Below, piece by piece: positions 37,921-50,350 of a stretch of DNA of 64,000 nt (the first letter of the stretch is position 1; every line of letters starts with the position of its first letter). The stretch comes from Cyclospora cayetanensis (lineage: Eukaryota > Apicomplexa > Conoidasida > Eucoccidiorida > Eimeriidae). The translations under genes were made by a program, and so were the position numbers. The stretch covers positions 80,619 through 144,618 of the forward strand of contig NW_020312041.1 of the NCBI RefSeq assembly GCF_002999335.1, written 5' to 3'. The notes beneath the pieces are model-generated. The model saw nothing but the letters and a program-made list of their open reading frames with translations, had not been told where the DNA came from and did no database searches.

Positions 37921-40900
37921 GCGAAGTATAGACCGGTGTTTGTTGTTTTTTTATATTCCCTCAGGGCAAGGGAACAAGGGAGCCAGACAATTGGACTTTT
38001 TGTCAGCACAGAGTTGCACATAGTGCAGAGGGGCGCGGGTGGTGCTCTTCATCTGCCTGTGTACCTCTAAGCGGTTCGCACTGGTACTGTTCTGGTCCAA
38101 TGCGTAGACGGGTCATAAGTGCACGCTAATAACGCAGCACCGAACTCTGGGTCCCTGTCCGTTATGACACTGCTGGGGGATCTACAAAGCATTTAGCCAC
38201 GAGCTTGATATAATTGTGTGACTTTACTGATCCAAGAGAGAGCTCAGGCAAGGTAAAAAACTGACCATATTTGGTGCGGCTGTCGATCTGGGTGCCATCC
38301 TGACCGCTGACCTTAGGCCCTCCAACAGTACCATCCATAGTCAAACCAGTCCAAATCGGTTCAGAAGGCTGAAGGTTTTGAAAAAGGCTGGGCTTATGAG
38401 GGCTGCGTGGCTTCAGCTACTGTCAATCTGACCATGACAGTGCATTCTACTGTGTCGCTAGACGCATCCCAGGCCACCACAAGGAGCTTGAGTGCTTTTC
38501 CACTGTAGTATTAAGGCTGACGTGATCTGGACACTCTTTTTAACTTCGGCTATGCAGAACAGCACGTCACAGCTCAACCGGGGTGTGAATGCAATGGTCC
38601 CCGCCTTGTTATGAATCCTTGCAGACCATCATCACCATGGTTTTACTTGACCTTTTGTCAATATGGATTTTGGCGATTTCGATAGGTCTAGTCTATTATT
38701 ACGAAAAATCGCTGCCGCGCCGCACGAAAAGTAAGCCTCTAGGGCATCACGAGAGCCCGTTGAAGAATATCCTGGTGATGCCCCGAACACAATTGACCGT
38801 GAAATCGCATTGCAGGCGGCACTCAACCCAGCGAGCAGCTCCAAGAAAATCAAAGTCCTGAAAGCTCTTTGTATGGTCAATGAAGGACTAATGTTACTTT
38901 TTCACGGCGCAGTGCACTGCATAATGGTTGCCTCTCCTTACTGGACATCGCTGCTTGGTTCCGGTGAAACAATAAATATAACAAACAATATTTTGGGGAG
39001 GCAGAGGGTCCGTAGCCTCTTGGAGAGAAGAAGCACCCACCACTACGTTGGCAGCATTGGTTGTTAGGAGTAAATGACGCTTATGATCCGGCAGAGCAAC
39101 TTGTGAAGTGCATATACCGTGGCCGGAAAGCGTCCGTGCTGCACGTCATCCTCTTCTGTCCAGGTCATAGTCTGCACCTTTTTTAGACAGTAGACCTACC
39201 AACTAAACAACCATCAGCCCAAATCCAAAAACAATGTCATGGTATCAAGATTCAAACTCCTAGAACTTTGGTGCGTCGTGTTAATGCTAAAAGGTTGCGC
39301 CTTCATTGCTTTGATTTTTGTGGGATCTGGCTGGATTCCCACAACCGAAACACGAAACACCAGAAAGGCATTTGTCATTATAGAAAACAGAAGCTTTATC
39401 GCCTTCACGTACCACTGCTTGCTCCACAGCAGCTGAAGGGCTAATCGTAAATGCAATCAGTCCTCCTGATAGCTTCAGCTGAGACAAAGGTGTCGTCCAT
39501 GCAGACGGCCATCCAGCCCTGCTTGGTAGCCTCGTAAAGATATCAATAGGCATGACACGACAGTACAACTAGGGCATGAATACGGCGAGCGGTATAGACG
39601 TACACTAGAGTCTGCGAGTGGGAGTGTGGAATGCCATATTGCACTAATAAGCAGGGTGAAGAAAGATGCGTAAAGAAAGTGTCTGTTAGGGTAGGCGGTT
39701 AGTGAACTAAGGATTCGCGTAGTGTTTCAGGTTATCCGCTTCTATGACACAGAAGTTTGTGCTTCACAGTGTTGGGGGCTTATATTTGCGCGCATGCCTC
39801 ACGTTGCGCCCCTTTTCGCCTCCAGCACCGAGTTATGTTCCAAAAGCACTTGTTGTCTCGTGCACTTTATCTTTTTAAACAAATTATCTGCCTGCCACTG
39901 AGTCGCCTCTTCATGCTTGGGGCTTTCGATCACGCGAAACATAGCTTCGGGGTAGCTCCGGCTACTCGCTATGGCAGAAAAGCAGCATGTGGCCGGCCTG
40001 CTGGCAGCTCCTCATTGTAGGCACGTCCGTGAAGTCGCGCTTGAATTCGTCGGGTCCTGCTGCCTCCCAGCTGAAAACTAACTGAAAGTTCCAACAAAGC
40101 CGGATATATCAGTAAGACGGGAGACATGCTTGAAACCGTCTTCCTTCAGCCTGCTGTTGAGACGCCCACATGAAGATTGTGCTTCACCTGGCGGAGGTGA
40201 CAAATCTACCCTGTCTATATAAATGAAATAAGCATTGTTGAGAAGAGCAGGAGTTGCTCATTGCTAACACTTCCTGGCACACTAGCCTTAGCAGCTGTGG
40301 TCGCATGCGCGCCTTCCGTTTGCTTACCCACGACAAAACGTAGGATCACGTCAAGTGAACCAGACCACGCTGACGACATCTAACTACACTTTAGAATAGC
40401 ACGTAAATGTCTAGCCTTGCCGATCCTTGCGGGCTACCGCCCGTAAGCAAATGAGTACAAGGGACTGCGCTTACGAGTGAGCAGGCAAATTGGATTTCTG
40501 CAGGGTCTGTCTGGATCCAAAGTCCAGTTTTCATTCAGTGTGGTAGTGTCCCAATAGCTTCTGTACCCTTGTAGCCCCCTTCGCTGCGCTGCAGCCTGAG
40601 CATAGCGCTTTTCATTCACTTGATGGGCCTTCGTTGCTTACCAAGCACTCTGGCTTCTCTAGGCGTAACCTATTGCTTAAGCTTTTTGGCTTTTTCATGC
40701 TTTTGCAGTTTTGTATTGCGTTGCCCCATCTGCTACAATAGAATCGGTGGGCTGGTGGGGCTGTGTGAGATACCTAGAAGGGCAAGTTTTTTCTGGCTTT
40801 TTTTCGGCTACTCTGGACTAGGCTAGGGCCGGTTGGAGCGGTTCCGACATCCATAGGATATAAATGCCAATATGACTCCTTTTATTCAGATGGAGGAGCA

Positions 40901-43302
40901 GACACTGCGCTTATTTGTTTCTGACATATCAGGTGTTCCACCATTGCGGAAGCCCTACCGGTCGGCTACTTAACTGCTGAGTCGTTCATCCTTTGCCAAC
41001 ACGGCATTACACTTTTGGTAGACCTGAGATGAGCCACTGAAGAGGCAGCAGTTCATCCACGTTATAGCTCTTGCGAGCCACAGTTAAGCTATTTTTGATA
41101 TGCCAGTCTGTTGCAACCTTTTCGCGCTATACGCTCTTTCTTTTTCTCCGAAAACTCGCTGTTCGGCTGATTACGGCATAAATTGATAAGTTAGGATTTG
41201 TATAAAGGCCTGGATTGTAGAAATTCCTACAGGCATACGACTTCCTCTACATAAATAGAGGAATCTTGCTCATGCGCTTCTGCATACAGTACACCACCTG
41301 CAAGAAGCATTTAGTTTTCGTAATCTGGATAACCAAGAGCGAGGCTAGTGTACTTCCAGCCAGCTGATGAAACCTTAGGGTACTAGCCCATCCTAAGGGC
41401 CGTCACAATTTTTCGGACGGCATGCCCTTATCGACGCATCCATGAGCGAATTCTCGCCCGAACTGATTAAGCTTTTCCGCCGAATGAATTGTACTTTGTC
41501 CACATCAGCTTGCACGCCGGCGTCTGCTGCCCCAACAGGCGTAGCGCTACAGCAAACTTCCACACCCCAAGGATTTTCCTTGCCTACCGGTGTGTTGCCA
41601 AAGAAACCAAAATAATGAGCAACCGAACAGACTGATCAACGGCAGAAAACTTTTTTGGAAAGCCTGACACCCACACACATCCTTAGCCAGCGGATGAGCG
41701 GGAAGCAGCTGTCATGAACCAAGCAATGCTACCAATTGTCAAGCTCCAGCCAAGGTCTTTAGGAACACATTAAAGTCAAAACTCAATATGTACTTCAAAG
41801 AATGGGACAGCTAGGGTGTGTGAAGTTGCATTCTCTAAGCACTCCGAGCAATCTCAGCCAGTAGGATATGACGTCTAGCACACACACACACACGTCGAGT
41901 CCCCTTGTACCGAGCTAGCAGTGGTCGGCAATATAGAGAATATTTTTAAAAGTTAAGAAGAATTTTTCCTTCACTTATAGTTGAATATGACTAGCACACT
42001 AGAAAATGATTTACTGTAGCTTGCTCCCCAGCGCAGCGGAGAGGCTCACGCCAGCACCGAAGCTCCTCAGTAGTCGCCATTTCAAGAATAGGCTATTAGT
42101 TGCTTATGCTTGGGAAGCAAAGCAAGAGATAGCTGGAGGGATGTGCAACGTACGGCTGTGGCTCCTGATGGGGGTTCCGTCGTGCCTTATAAAACCATAT
42201 GAAGGGGGCTCCAACGATAGAGGCCACTTTCCGTGGTTCCCACGTGCTTTCACATCATTAGGCTAAAAGAATTTGGGACCTTCTCATCTCACCAGTCAAT
42301 ACCACTACAAGATCGGGTTGTCACTGGGTCTTGGGGTCTATACGCGGAGACAATGGAAATAGCGCAGGAGGTACGCAGCATACGGCTGCGCCAGCTATTG
42401 AAGGTTGAGTCGCGCAATGCAGAGCGCTCTACAAATCCTTACATTCCCAAATTCTGCCAAGTAGTGGCTACTGGCGGGGTTTTACAATGACCTACTTCGT
42501 ACCTCACATGACGCATGCATGCGCGTGCTGGGCAGCCCCGCCTTTCGCTAACGCTAAATTGAGCGAAGACTGCTTGCTCAATTGGTTTGGAAACATCTCG
42601 CCGCTTCAGGGTGTGTTTACATGACGTTGGCTACAGCTTTTTCTGGGACATACATCTTCTTAGCCATGTAACGCGCTTGGAGTTCGCCACATGAGTGTGT
42701 AAACTAGAGGGATTAACTTGGTGGTGTCTTTCCTTTTTAAGTGTTTGCTTTCCTCAGCTCATTTTTAGGCCTAGTTACGCTAGGCAGTGCTTATTTTTGA
42801 TAGAGGGCATAGCTACACGCAGTGCCACTATTTCTGTGGACCTGCCATTCACAGTAGGCCATTAGTACGCGTTAGACATGTATGCTTTCCCATGGAACCC
42901 AACGATCTGCTCTATTCTGCTTCTCTTTTTATAAAGCACTGGGCCACTTTTATCTTCCTCGTCAGCGTATCTGAATTAGAGCGCCCAAGTGTTTTGCTTT
43001 TTAGCTACTTTGATAGGGCTCTCGGTGACCTGCACATCAGCAATTTATCTTAGTCCAGCAGTTGCATCGGGTTGGTCGCAGACTCCATTGATGTTCCAAG
43101 GATTTTGTTGGATCCGCTCTTCAGACTTCCCCCTATATCATTCCTGATTTAAATCCCTGCCCCCTGTCTACTAGGGTCCTTGCTCGCTCAGGTTGCCGTA
43201 ACTTGAAAGTTCATCCCAGTCTAAGGAGCAGTGCTACATCATATAAGGTGCCATTACACCCTCACAAGGTCTACGCATTGTCCTAGATAGCCGAGTAGAG
43301 AT
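37921..43302. other. Upstream region of the ApiAP2 gene; no recognised gene
   Basis: Frames at 38589-39067 (both strands) and 42006-42490 (+) look somewhat protein-like but match nothing I know. A short (CA)n microsatellite lies at about 41878-41893. Promoter and 5' untranslated region of the gene at 43303 should lie in the last kilobase or so, but I see no defined element; apicomplexan core promoters have no reliable signature by eye. Confidence 0.35.
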
Positions 43303-46300
43303 ATGGCCTGCGTCACAGCTGCCAGCCCTTCTTATGAAGGAGCACATTTCTTTCGGCGATCGTCTCCTTTTGGAGCGATTTCTGCCAGCGTTGAGGCAGA
43401 TGTAGCATCTAGTGACTCTAAGCACTGTCTCACCGAGCATATACCTGAGCAGAACAACAAGAGTCTATCATCTCGCATGGGCTGCTACCTGCCCCTCAAT
43501 CCGTTTAGTAGCCCTGTAAAGTCGCCTGCAGGGTGCACCGTTTCCAATGCCCCCACGCCTATCAGGCCGTCAAGAGACGACCTTTCACCGTCAAAGGGAA
43601 GTCCCTGGCTTGGACACCCTTCGCTGCTTTCAGGCGAGAGCGCTGGGCATATCGAGAAGTACATTGCAAAGCACGACTCCACTGATGGTGCTGAAAGGCC
43701 ACCCTGTATGGCCCTACCCGAAGACAGGTATTCCCCACAAAAAAGACTTCTACTTCCCTTAGATGAGTCTTCCATTGAAGGAGGCAACAGCGAGACATCT
43801 CCTACTCCTGGGAGAGTTCAAGGTTCCATAGACACGCCTAACGATTTGCTACAAAATAGCGCGGAAGAAGATTCGGATGTGCTTGTCGATAAAGAGTCAT
43901 GTTACCCCTTTGGATCAAATAGCTGTGTTGCTCGGCACCGGGCCACACAACAATACGCTCAATCTGCTCCGGACACCAGCATGTGCTCATCACTTTGGGA
44001 GATGAATGCCAAGACAGCACCGCGCTTGTCATATCCGTGGAATGCCACATGTGGAGAGGTGTTTTGCGGTGAAATGCAAATACAGTTAAATGCTTCAGAA
44101 TCATTGCGAGAGGAGGAACTCCTCAGCCCTTTAAGAAAGTCGCCCCCTACTCATGAAAATCCTAGAAGCGTCGACACGATTAATAAATGGAAAGAGCAGG
44201 TAGGAGCTGTCCAAGATAGAAGCAGATTGCGAAGTGTGGAGTGCCTCGACAACGCTGATGACGGCAGGTTGTGGCTCGATCATCTGGAAAAGCTTCGCGG
44301 GGGCGCCCCAAAGGAAGAATATAAACGAGAGAGGACGCGAGTTGTAGATGCTCTTATTCGACGAGCCGCTGCTTACCCCAAGGTGTCCGGCATATATTTC
44401 GACAAGCATCAGGTAGAGAACCGCTGTTCGTACCATGCATTACTTGTTGAGAACTGCATCCAAGAGCTAAGTGGCAAGCAATTTTGGCATCACTCATGTG
44501 GGCTACCTCACCGCTCATAAAGACTGGATATGTCTGCTAGCGTGCAAGCTTCTGAATCACAATATGGCCCGTCTGCTTCTTACGTTTGATTTCTTTTTCT
44601 TTTCAGCTCCGATGGTCTGTTGGTTGGGCCCACAATGGGCGGAGAGCTGCTAAGTATTTTCCAGTCAAGCTATTTGGCATGCGTGAAGGGTATGATATGG
44701 CCGTGAGCTTCAAAGCCACAAAGACCACCTCCATGGAGGCTATTCGCTTATCTGTAGCCAATTCAGATGCATCCGAGTTGTCCAATGGCATCACCAGGAA
44801 TGACAACAGTGCTGACAACAGAGCAGTAGACAGCGTGGGTTCCGGTACTCATTCTGGGATAAGCATAGCACCATTTACAGCAGGCCCAAAAGTCGCTTTG
44901 CCAATTCAGAGGCAGCCTCTTGTATCAAGCGATGCTATTACTCATAGTCATATGTGGCATGGCACCCCAAAGAGCTGCGCTCCTTATCCTACGGCTCCTA
45001 CAGGCACTATAGGGCTCACAGAGTCGACTAGCCATCAAATGGCCTCAGCAAAGAGTGCCGCGCATGCAACAGCAGGTACTGCCCCTGCAACATTGTACCG
45101 TGCTCCTTGCAGCAATAGACTATTGGGATCAGCTTGGCAGGAATCCTTGACCACTCCTCAAATTGCTAAGGTAGAAGCGGTTGAACCAACGTCCGATACT
45201 AGCAATTCCAGTCCTGCAACAACTGAGCAGGCGACCCACCGCGTGCCACTTGGCATACTCCACTGTAGGCCAAATCTAACACGGTGGCCTTACAGTGCTA
45301 CGGCCACCGTAGACCAGAGGACTTTCTGGCATCCAGAAACTGTGTACGACAATGAAAGGTTCGATAACCAAACAATTTTAGAGCCTCGTTTGATCTCCAC
45401 CAACCCGTGCTATTCAGCTAGCATGCAGAAGCCATATGTACACGGCTCAGAAGAGCTGGGGCAGCTTCTTGCCTTTACATCACCTGATCACTGCGTTCCA
45501 CGACAGAAGGAAATAAGCACTATGCTACTTGGAGCTCCTACTCAATCTGATTCCCGCCAGGTGGAAGCCAGCATAAATGCAACTGCGGTAGCTTTACCAG
45601 CACAGCCAGACATGTATAGCAACAAAAGACGCAGGACGGAAAAGCAACTGAATCCCTCCGCTGTCTTATCAACTACACAAGAACAAGGCTTTGCTCAAGA
45701 TTCCGTGGTGTCTGCTTCTATTAGACCCCTGATGAATCATGAGAGCAAAGTAAGTGTCTTTCATCATGGTGCTGAGTCAAAATGGCAGATGCGTGGATGG
45801 CTTCTCTTTTAGTCTTCTTATTTCGCAAGGGGCAAGGGCTGATCCTCTTATCTAGCTGTGAATACTCAGAGGACCAGATGATCCACTGCTCCTATGGAGA
45901 AAAAGAACATACGAAACCATATAAGCTCTTGTTATACATTTTTGCTGTCCACACCGCTCTCTTTGCGTGCGTGTGCAACAGTGTAAGCGGTCCTAGAATT
46001 ACCTGTGCAGTAGCCAGCCCGTGCGGCCTAGGTATTTCTTGAGCTCAGGCCGTAACCGCGTCACCCTTGTACCTTCAAGGTACTAGAGCCATGTGCGCCC
46101 CCTACGATGGAGAAAGCCCAAATGCTGGCCTTGCGGCAGAATCATTTAACTCTTTCGCTTCACGCCTGGGGGCAAACGAAGACTGGAATGTAGCAGGAGA
46201 CCAACGTGGCGGACTGGAAGCACGGTTACTCGATTCGTTAGGGTCTAAAAGCACTGATGCAGATTCAGGTCCTATTGTACCACAACGCTATGAGCGTCAA

Positions 46301-48617
46301 AGCGTGCATAATTTATACCATTTGCACTATACACCAGGCATCCATTTTGATAAGCATTCTTTGAGGTGGAAGGCAACGTGGTATGACATCTCAGGACATA
46401 GAAAGGCTAAGTACTTTCCTATTGGTGAGCATGAAGAGAAACTGAAGTTTTCTCGAATACTCCCCATGTCTCCTTCTTAAGAGAACACGGGCGTGGCTAC
46501 TCTATGGTAGGCAATAAAAGTCAAGCAGGCGTCTTACACAGCCTTGCCACGCCTGGTATGGATGTGTATATATCAGGAAGATACGGTTTCGACCGTGCTA
46601 GATTACTAGCAATACATACTCGACTGTCGAATCATGTGCCCAGAGGATCTAGGATCAAGAACTTTGCAGGCGTGGAAAAGCTCAGTACTCGGTTAGTCCC
46701 TCCTCCAGACTGCGTACCCTCTTTGGAGTCAGAACCAGCCCCGAAAGTCACACATCGTGACCCCGAACAACGAGGCAGCATCGCAGATATTTCGCCCTCG
46801 GCTGACCATCTGGAGGGGCTAAAGGACGAAGCCATGTGCGGTTCTTCCGCCTCAACATCAGACCGTGAGGCGTCAATTACCTAGAGCTTGTATGGACACT
46901 TTGACACCTAACTTAAGTGTTGAGTGCATTACCCCCATGAGAGGGCAAGCTTTTTACTTGGTAGCTTAATGCCTGACTGTTCGTTGCTTGAGTAGCAGGT
47001 CCCAGTGACTGCTCATCAGCCATCAGTAACACTGGCGAAGAACTTGAAAGAAGTCAGCTCAACCGGCATGAGGCTTTCACCAACATTGGATATGACGAAG
47101 AGCGAGATAGGCGCCTGTCGGTGGCGGTAAGGGCTTAAATTGTACATCTTAAGCTTAAAGCCCAAAAAGGTGGTTGGCTGTGACTGCATTTTTGAGCGCC
47201 TAAGTCACCTGTGAACGGCTGGTAAGAATAGCTACTGCTTCATCCTTACGGCTGCGTTCCTCTCTGCATCCCTCCTCCACAGAGCCCCAGTACTCTGTAC
47301 TTGCGATGCTTACACCTCAGCCTTCTCGCGTGCTCATACGTCAGGCATCGCGCCTGACGAGAGTGCCCGGAGTCTGGTTCGACAAGAAGCAGCTTCGATG
47401 GGCGTGCACCTTCACGGATAAGGAGGTATCAATCTACATATCTCAGAAGTACCAGTATCCCCATATCTGTATCGGGCTCATGGTTGTACTGCGAGTTTAT
47501 GCCAACGATTCTTGCTTTCAAAGACACTGGTGATGCTACTGCAGTCTGGGAAGCGCCGGGCAGAGTATTTCCCCATTCGTCACTTTGGATTTCTAGGAGC
47601 GCGACTACTTGCCGTTGACACCCGTCAGCGAATGGAACGCTTTTGGTCTACAACGAGAATCAGCACAAAAGAGCATAAACAACGACAGCGAGGGGATGTT
47701 GGCTTGCATGGAATCTCTGAGATAAGCGAAGGTACCATGTCGGAGATATCCAAAACTGATGGCCATCATTCGCTAGATGCTGGACTACCAGATATCTGGA
47801 ACAAATATGTGCTGGAAATACTGCAGCGCAACGAGCCCCTAGACGGCAGCCGGTACTACCCAGGCGATGAAGCCATTTTTACTCTTAAGGCGGGATGCTT
47901 CCTATTTACAGATGGGTGGGGCTGTTGTGACGCCAACAGCGTAAGCTCTTGACGCCTGTTGTTCCATGTCCATGAACTCCTGCGTACAAAAAATACAACA
48001 TAATCTACCTATTTGCATACCACTCTTGCAAAGACGAGCAACTTCAAAGCACTGAAGTTTTCAATGTTTTTGAGCAGGTTGATAGGGGAGACGGTACTGT
48101 TAAGCCTATTTCAGTGTGGGAAGAAGCAAGTAATGAGGCAGCGCTGGGTCAGGCAGAAGAGGTATGCATATGCTGCTCAACTGTAGGTGTGTAAGCATTC
48201 CTTGTTGCAGGAGATGCTCGTATGGCTTCCGATTGAATAGGTATACAAGCACCATGTGGCATGTGCTACTGCTTGCTCCAGGGTGGAGACGATTGTATCA
48301 AGACAGATTCAGCAACTCCTTTGTCTCTGGGAAAACAGGCTATTCTATTCCTATTGGCAGATCTACGGAAGCGCTCTCTGGCTGCTCTTGCTCCTGGAAT
48401 GTGCCCATCAGACTATGCAGTCTACACAAACATCCTGCAGCGGCACTTAGTGCAGATAGAGCGAGCTGAAAACTGCCAGAGCCTAGAGCAGTACTTTGTA
48501 CTATTTGCCGGCTGCATCAAACGGATGAAGCTACCAAGCCATCTTTGTCAGGCTGAACAGAGACGACTGATAGAAAGCATAGTGGAACTCTCGCTACAAC
48601 CAAGCTTGGACCAGTAA
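43303..48617 (+). CDS. ApiAP2 transcription factor, three AP2 domains plus ACDC
   Basis: Predicted nuclear sequence-specific DNA-binding regulator of the apicomplexan AP2 family, about 1,320-1,333 residues. Nine exons are proposed: 43303-44412, 44607-45749, 46049-46424, 46577-46864, 46999-47126, about 47285-47425, 47545-47940, 48078-48161 and 48282-48617 (stop). Every intron has GT/AG borders and all phases agree (0,0,1,1,0,0,0,0). The exon 6 start is the least certain (47285, 47291 and 47321 all keep frame). The ATG at 43303 follows an in-frame TAG 15 bases upstream. Each AP2 domain is split by an intron: domain 1 (about residues 358-412), domain 2 (about 845-895), domain 3 (about 1040-1090). 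The last ~90 residues resemble the ACDC domain. Long Ser/Thr/Pro-rich linkers join them, as usual in this family. It is the only apparently intact gene here. Which ortholog it is cannot be told by eye. Confidence 0.85.
44360..44735 (+). other. AP2 domain 1 (spans intron 1)
   Basis: Exon 1 ends VSGIYFDKHQ and exon 2 begins LRWSVGWAHNGRRAAKYFPV, followed by KLFGMREGYDMAV. The intron is 44413-44606 (donor CAG|GTAGAG, acceptor TTTTCAG|CTC, phase 0). The joined reading has the AP2 pattern: three beta strands with the conserved aromatic and Trp residues, the 'AKYF' strand, then the amphipathic helix 'FG...G..MA'. The helix is the least typical of the three domains (EGYDMAV in place of 'A..LAI'). 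Confidence 0.85.
46325..46627 (+). other. AP2 domain 2 (spans intron 3)
   Basis: Exon 3 contains TPGIHFDKHSLRWKATWYD and GHRKAKYFPI; exon 4 completes it with GRYGFDRARLLAIHTR. The intron is 46425-46576, phase 1, with donor ATTG|GTGAGC and acceptor ATATCAG|GAAG. The spliced product restores 'KYFPI-G-RYGF', whereas reading through gives a stop-limited frame, which supports the intron. The helix DRARLLAIHTR is a canonical AP2 helix. Confidence 0.88.
47345..47637 (+). other. AP2 domain 3 (spans intron 6)
   Basis: Exon 6 ends VPGVWFDKKQLRWACTFTD-KE and exon 7 starts SGKRRAEYFPIRHFGFLGAR with LLAVDTR after it. The intron is 47426-47544, phase 0, with donor GAG|GTATCA and acceptor CTGCAG|TCT. This is the most canonical of the three domains, with Gly, Trp, the basic 'GKRR' turn, 'YFP' and the 'GFLGARLLAV' helix all present. 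Confidence 0.9.
48330..48605 (+). other. ACDC-type C-terminal domain
   Basis: The last exon encodes a helical region of about 85 residues: ILFLLADLRKRSL, then MCPSDYAVYTNILQRHL, then LEQYFVLFAGCIKRMKLPSH and EQRRLIESIVELS. The pattern (L..LL.DL, then DY..Y...L..HL..I..A, then L..Y...F..CI....LP..L....Q) fits the AP2-coincident C-terminal domain as I know it from Plasmodium and Toxoplasma ApiAP2 proteins. It ends about ten residues before the stop. Its position at the extreme C-terminus of a protein with AP2 domains is the usual one. Confidence 0.7.
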
Positions 48618-50153
48618 CAGCAGCTGCCTGTGGGTTGCAGTTCGAAGAAGTATACTGAAGAACAGCACTTGTTTGCAATTACTGAATTAGACTCTTTTCC
48701 GTTTAGTATTAAAGGAGACGTGCATTATCTTGCATTCAAAATCCGTGTTCTTCTAAATGCAATACTCCAGAGATAAACTAACTACAGCAGAAAATCTTAA
48801 ATTCACAGGAGTCACACTAGTGGCCTATGGTCATCTTCTCCAGCTATAGAATACCTCTACCACTAAAGTAATGCTACTCATAGCCACCAATTGGTAGACT
48901 TCTGGAGGTCAATAGATGAATTTCATCGGACGCTACGCCCAGAGCCACCAGTATTTCAAAGGTCTCTCCCTAGAACACTCCAGTCGCACCAAAAACGGGC
49001 CCTTGGCAGACGCGAGCCCTCAACGAAAGCTCGACCGCCAACTAGCTACAGCTGATCCTTTGCTGCTGAGCCGCAGGCTCATAAGATGACTGGCGCAGCT
49101 TCGGGGGCAGTCGTGAGCAAGCACGGTCCCACCACCCTAGTCTCTTAGCAGCGGGCACATTTTAGCATCCTTTGGCTTTAAACCTCATAGCACTTGAAAT
49201 GCTGGAAATTTTGGTGGCTGTTTACTTCTTCTTCTTACGCTTGAAGGTCACAGTAAAGCTCCTACTGTAGTCACGGGCTTTTTGTGAACGCTGAGATGGC
49301 GTATCAGCACCATGCCTAAAATTAGCAGTAAGGCAGGTGTGCAGGCCCTATGACTGAAAAAAGCCGCACGCGCCTTGACTGCGACCCTAACCGGCACGAG
49401 AGCTCCAAACTAATGGGTTAGGGCAGATTTTGAAGTGCTCATAACAGGATGAAGTAGCAAGATTATTTAATTCGAATCAAGTGCACCCATTCATAGATCC
49501 CCAGACCCATGACCATTCTGCTCAAAGTACCCAAAGCTATGCAGAATCTATTCATAAAAAGCGAGCCTTGTGCCACTCGGATATCAATGTGAGTACTCAA
49601 CAATTACACTCAGAGGCTGATCTCGGTTTCAACCCCTGTGCCCTCACGGACATAGCTGCTGCGCGCCTGCAAGTAAGACCCCGGCACCAATATCAAAAGT
49701 CTTTGTCACTGGAAACAGTTCGCTGCATTGACGGAACGGCCAACTCTATGCACACTAGCTTTGAGATAGTTCAATTGGCAAATATAGTCCCTGTGTGTAT
49801 TATGTGGAAGTTAAGTGGAGACCACTGGGTAATAGCTTTCTCAATGGTCCGCTGGGTTTGAGGCCTGCTTCAGCCACAACCAGCTAGCTGAAATGTAATT
49901 TACTGTTATTTGTTCACTCCTAATTCCTGCCCCTAATCGGGGCCAGCTTGCCTTTTAAGCTTAAGTATTGAGTAATACCACATACTTCTAGGGCTTGGAA
50001 GAGCATCCTTTTCCCAGTGATTTTAGTCACGCGAAATCGCACGATACAAACGATCCTGAATCTTCACTGGCCTATTTAGAGGTTAAGGGCCCTGCTAGAT
50101 CATGGACACGCGTCACTTCTTGATTTATACTTGTAAGTGTCACGAGTGCTCCT
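48618..50153. other. Downstream of the ApiAP2 gene; no recognised gene
   Basis: Contains the 3' flank of the gene. A short repeat-like block at 48985-49020 resembles 34525-34556. A plus frame at 49481-49861 has a donor-like GTGAGT at 49590 and could be an exon, but the protein is not recognised. The 3' LTR of copy C would be expected in this stretch but was not identified. Confidence 0.35.
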
Positions 50154-50345
50154 TCAGTTGCAAAGACGACAGCTAGAGGCGAAATTGTCGTGGTAGTTCT
50201 TTTCGGGTTTATCCCGTCGCTGTGCCTTCCGCGAAGCCTTTTTCGCTTGGCCCGAGAATTGTCTCAATTTTTTCGTGGCCTTGCCATAGGCTTCCAACCC
50301 TCTATTCCGGTCTAACACCATATACCCTGGAACTGACGGCTCCAA
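50154..50345 (-). pseudogene. Chromodomain-like tail of copy C (tentative)
   Basis: A 63-codon minus frame reads VPGYMVLDRNRGLEAYGKAT followed by a very basic stretch. GYMVLDRNRG resembles the 'EVEAILDHRRRG' start of chromovirus chromodomains, and the position directly after integrase is right. Later chromodomain residues (WKGY, WEP) are not seen. The match is weak. Confidence 0.3.
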
Positions 50346-50350
50346 CCTCT

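Noticed and set aside
41878..41893. CRISPR-like or satellite repeat
   Set aside because: It is only a short CA dinucleotide run; no spaced direct repeats occur anywhere in the window.
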